Below are positions 60,600 through 64,000 of a DNA stretch of 64,000 nucleotides, one piece after another. A program made the position numbers and the translations under genes. The stretch comes from Stenopsyche tienmushanensis (taxonomy: Eukaryota > Arthropoda > Insecta > Trichoptera > Stenopsychidae): positions 186,001 through 250,000 of the forward strand of contig WACJ01000406.1 of NCBI GenBank assembly GCA_008973525.1. Direction: 5' to 3'. The notes beneath the pieces are model-generated. The model was not told the origin of the DNA, searched no databases, and was given only the letters and a program-made list of their open reading frames with translations. Within the stretch, counting starts at the first letter, position 1. The number at the start of each line of letters is the position of its first letter.

Positions 60600-61285
60600 T
60601 CATTTTAATGTCGATCCCATTTTCTGCGTTGCTGCATGGACTGTTTCGGGTTACCCCAGACTAGTCACACAGAGAGTGTCTTCCACTGATCTTTTGGCCC
60701 CACGAGAAACGCCATGCGCAAAGCGTCCAGCCTCCTCCTTTTGTTCCGCGCCCTCCAAAAGAGCCGAGGTTTCCGTAGGAAGACCAGCTTCAGACTAAGT
60801 GTACCCTAAGGTGCGATGAAGGAGGAAGGACGAAGGTTGGGCTAAATTCAAGAGAAACTATCGCGGGTTCACTGCCATCACGAATCCAACCTCAGTTTGA
60901 AGGGGGCTACAGCAGATGACGGACCGCATGGGCTACTCTTTCCCCATGGTACTCGTATCGATTCGGTCATTTATAGAACCTTGCCACGGAGACGAGTTGC
61001 CGTTCGAGCAGCCTAAAATCGTTCTCCCCTATATGCCTAGGCTGTTGAGGATAGTGATGAGCCTTTGACACAGACTACACCAAGAAATCGACTGTTCCAC
61101 ACACCCCTTTATGGGTAAGCAGCACAGGGAGACATGAGTACCCAACTCATGTTAGCTGGGCTTCCCCAGCTGCATTTGATGAGCAAGCCGACGAGGCTAC
61201 TTTCGCGCACCTCTACTCCACATTATTATCCCAAGGGTTCAACCGTTGCCCACGGCGTAGGGTTGGCTCCCCCCCCCCCACATGG
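60600..61285. repeat. Repeat B, long copy
   Basis: 60,945-61,255 is inverted relative to 55,840-56,168, with shared blocks such as acccaactcatgttagctgg and gagacgagttgccgttcgag. The segment is GC-richer than its flanks and ends in a run of ten C (61,271-61,280). No protein is recognised. It is probably retroelement 5' sequence. Confidence 0.65.
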
Positions 61286-61389
61286 GAGTTGGGTGAGCGA
61301 TGGTTTATGCGTAGGAATCAAGAAGTCTAAAATCCACCCGGACATCCATACAGACAGTTGTTTATATATATCTGGGTCTTGAGGTATAC

Positions 61390-61582
61390 AAGTGTGGAGA
61401 CTATGCGAATCATGGAATAGGGGACGTCCCCAGGCAAAGAAATTCAGTGGCGTCAGGTTTGGAGACCATGCGAGCCACAAAATAGAGCTGCCAAAAAAAA
61501 AATTTACACGCCAGAGGTGCCCAAAAAATAAATCCTAATTGTAAAATAAATAATGTCGGTCCATGTGCAAAACACCCCCGTA
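61390..61582. mobile_element. TIR family A fragment with right end
   Basis: The - strand reads WLAWSPNLTPLNFFAWGRPL then FHDSHSL, a clear match to the SPDLTPLDFFLWG motif near the third catalytic residue of Tc1/mariner-type transposases. The right end ggtccatgtgcaaaacaccc lies at 61,559-61,578. The left end is missing. Confidence 0.8.
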
Positions 61583-61599
61583 TGGAGTTTTTGAGATTT

Positions 61600-63310
61600 A
61601 CGCAAGTCATATTTATATGATTTTAATTTTCATAACGATTTAAAATAACGAGTTTTTGATCGCGTTTTTTAAAAGGCAAAATGATATATTTTAACCTTCG
61701 ACCAATATTTCGAATCACCTATCGTATTTATCCTTGATAAACCTTCTTGAATCCACGCTCAATAACTCAATAAAGTTTCATCGCAATCGGACGAGTGATA
61801 TAGGAATGTATAGTCCGCAAACAAACAAACAATAATATTTTCGTCTCTATTTGAAAAGAATCGATATTGGCTACAAAAACCAAATTCATAACCGACTACA
61901 TCTCGTATACTCTTAAAAAAAAATCTTTAGAGACGAGTAGGATCACGCAGTTCTGGCGCTTTTCATTTAACTTTTATGAAACAGTCTTGTCATTGAAGAA
62001 TCAAAAGAGTGTTTCTACAGTTTTAGATAAAAATACATAGCGACACACCGGTGAGTCGCTGGCGCTTAAATGGTTAAAGCCAAAAATACTATTTTTGGAA
62101 CGTTTTCCACATGTTTTGCATTTGTAGTACGTATAATTAAATAATGGTTGAAATATCAAGGCTATGCGTCATTTGGTTATTTTAAATGGCAGGTTTTGAA
62201 AATAAATTATGTTTTTGTGTTTAATACATCAAAAAGTCGTTTCACAGTCGAAAAACATTTTATAAGGAAGTATACACGTTAAAATACAGTTGATTCGAGA
62301 GCACGGAGCGGTTTTGAGCAACCAGATAAGGCAGAAAGACAGAAAAATTACCGGTGCACGATCACAGCAACCGGGGGGGTATCAAAGAACAATAACGACG
62401 CCCCATTATGGCGGGTAAGATAGCGAGACGTGTGCTTCCATATTGATGGCTAATTTTTGAATTCATTGAACTGAAAAACGAGTTTCGACGGTGGCATTTT
62501 TCCATTCATTAAGTACAGCACAGGATCGTGGCCAAATTACAGGCTCATGCGAAGTCTCATACCTAAACACATGCACGCTTTCTTCGATAGAGCACGAAGA
62601 ATCTCGCCATGACCGCCGATATCATTCGATATGCATCGTCAGATTCGCTTAGCGGTGACATTAAGTCGTTTTCCAGACGCTCGCTTGTAAACAACGTCGG
62701 AGATTTCTAGAGTGTTTGGAATCGTTTTCGACGAAGGTGATTATCCAATCGCGAATGTAAAAGTCATGAACGCTTAAACGAGAATTTTCTACAAACAAAG
62801 ACCGTTTCGTAATAATATAATACCATCAATCCGACATGACATGACTTGCGGCAAAAGATACGCCGCCTATTAAACCGTTCGTTTAAATGCTTTTATGCGG
62901 TAACAGCGATCAATAATAATTCGATATAGTCGCATTCAACCTGTCACAATCTCATCGTCGTCTTCTCGTTGACCTCCTTTCCTCTAGGGAACCATAAGAG
63001 AGCCTTTTATGTACTCGTTTATCCCTGGAGATCACCGTACATAGTGATATTGGAAATACCTACAACAAATTAGCTTTTCCTCGATAAATTATCTCCGAAA
63101 CTCTCTTACTTGATTAAGAAATTGATGAGAAAAAAACATTCGCAGTGTGAATAAACCCAAGTATACACATCTCAATCTTTAGATTTAAGTCGTCTTTTAT
63201 TCAGAGCTTACGGATGTATTACAGTATCAAAAAGATATACAACTAGGTCATCAAAATCAGCTCGATAGGATCTGATATAGTACAAAATATAGCACTGGGA
63301 TTCGTTTATC
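61600..63310. other. Stretch without recognised gene
   Basis: No open frame with coding character or splice sites and no transposon end was recognised on either strand. gcgcttaaatggttaaagcc near 62,064 is only loosely like the TTAACCC ends. Confidence 0.5.
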
Positions 63311-63312
63311 TA

Positions 63313-63596
63313 CAGCAAATCCGCGGTAATCCGGCACCCCTGTAATCCGACATCCCAATACAAGTATATTACATATGTACGAAGTGGAGGAAGCTTTGTA
63401 TATGTAGTTTCTTCAGGAAAAAACATGCATACACCTATTTCTAGCCCCATATTGGCCATGAAAGCGAAGTTGTTTTACAAGAAAATATCATCATTTTCAT
63501 AATTTTTCGGATTACAAATACTCTTTTCCACAAAATTCCGGATTACAAGGGGTCATGGGCAGTACTCTATAGTCCGACAAATTGGACAATCTGCTG
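63313..63596. mobile_element. Pogo/Tigger-like MITE, second copy
   Basis: The ends cagcaaatccgcggtaatcc and tggacaatctgctg are inverted, flanked by TA (63,311-63,312 and 63,597-63,598). Internal blocks (cccctgtaatccgacat-ccaatacaa; ggattacaaggggtc-gggcagtactctat) match the 41,141 copy. The - frame across it is not a gene. After it, 63.6-64.0 kb shows nothing recognised. Confidence 0.8.
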
Positions 63597-64000
63597 TAAT
63601 CAGGAAATAAATAATATAAGTGGCGAACATTAGAAAATGTCTGAACATCATTTAAATTTTTAATTAGGGGCGCATTCGCTTTGATATCTGCCACTGCCCG
63701 CGTCAACTAATGGATTCGTGTGCATATCACTTTCTCCGCCATTAGAAAATATAATTGACAATCAACAATGGGACATGCACGGCGGCAAAACAAATGAGAT
63801 AGTTTCTCGATGGCATCGAAACAGTCTCCGAATCCATCCCGAGTTGTAATTATTTTAGAGAAATCTCGACGTTGTAACAATTGAGGCGTATTTTAAATCG
63901 TAAGCATTTCAAGACCATGCATTAGGTAAACCCAGTATTTATGACGTATTTTAATAAATACGTTGGGCGGAGTTGCATTCTGATGCATTTTTATATGAAT

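Noticed and set aside
1..64000. CRISPR array, operon, phage or defence system
   Set aside because: Interspersed repeats are transposon relics; introns and splice sites show eukaryotic DNA, and no regularly spaced repeats occur.

Overview
This window is AT-rich, intron-rich animal DNA, most likely from an insect. The evidence is the split PDZ/harmonin-N gene of the whirlin/dyschronic type, a very dense load of Tc1/mariner, hAT and pogo-like DNA transposon debris, and R1-clade LINE fragments. I cannot name the order or species from the sequence alone. There are no bacterial-type operons, CRISPR arrays or rRNA genes, and I see no complete tRNA.

The main gene runs on the + strand from at least 11,555 to 55,049. 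Eleven exons can be joined in frame. They encode a GC-rich Gly/Pro/Ser linker (11,555-12,070), PDZ1 (20,286-20,430, 26,668-26,798 and the start of 39,966-40,196), PDZ2 (40,636-40,761 and 40,845-41,029), a harmonin-N-like domain (42,309-42,543 and 42,625-42,729), and a low-complexity disordered region (44,177-44,260, 47,626-47,732, 53,860-53,956 and 54,936-55,049). This is the order found in the scaffold protein whirlin (vertebrate WHRN; dyschronic, dysc, in Drosophila). The first harmonin-N domain and the third PDZ expected in full-length isoforms are not seen, so the gene probably extends past both ends of the window. Introns range from 81 bp to about 13 kb.

A second, small gene lies on the - strand at about 59,580-60,293 (65-residue acidic/basic protein, 5' UTR splice acceptor, AATAAA signal). 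It probably sits nested inside the next dysc intron.

Almost everything else that can be recognised is mobile DNA. 0-11 kb: mariner, pogo-like, an R1-type LINE nested in a TIR element (14-bp target duplication), hAT pieces and an intact-looking 674-bp hAT MITE with a perfect 8-bp duplication. 12-38 kb (introns around PDZ1): several deleted mariners, Tc-type elements, a TTAA-flanked element, and an R1-type LINE nested in a Tc-type element. 41-64 kb: pogo-like MITEs, short TIR elements, two hAT remnants, TIR family A, a mariner carrying an R1-derived insert with a hairpin at its junction, and an inverted pair of an R1-associated repeat. All transposase and RT reading frames seen are broken.

I found no convincing new biological system. 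The most informative items are the reconstructed scaffold gene, the GC-rich exon carrying a GGCCCC-type hexanucleotide tract, a candidate frame-shifting microexon, the nested antisense gene, and several datable nested insertions.
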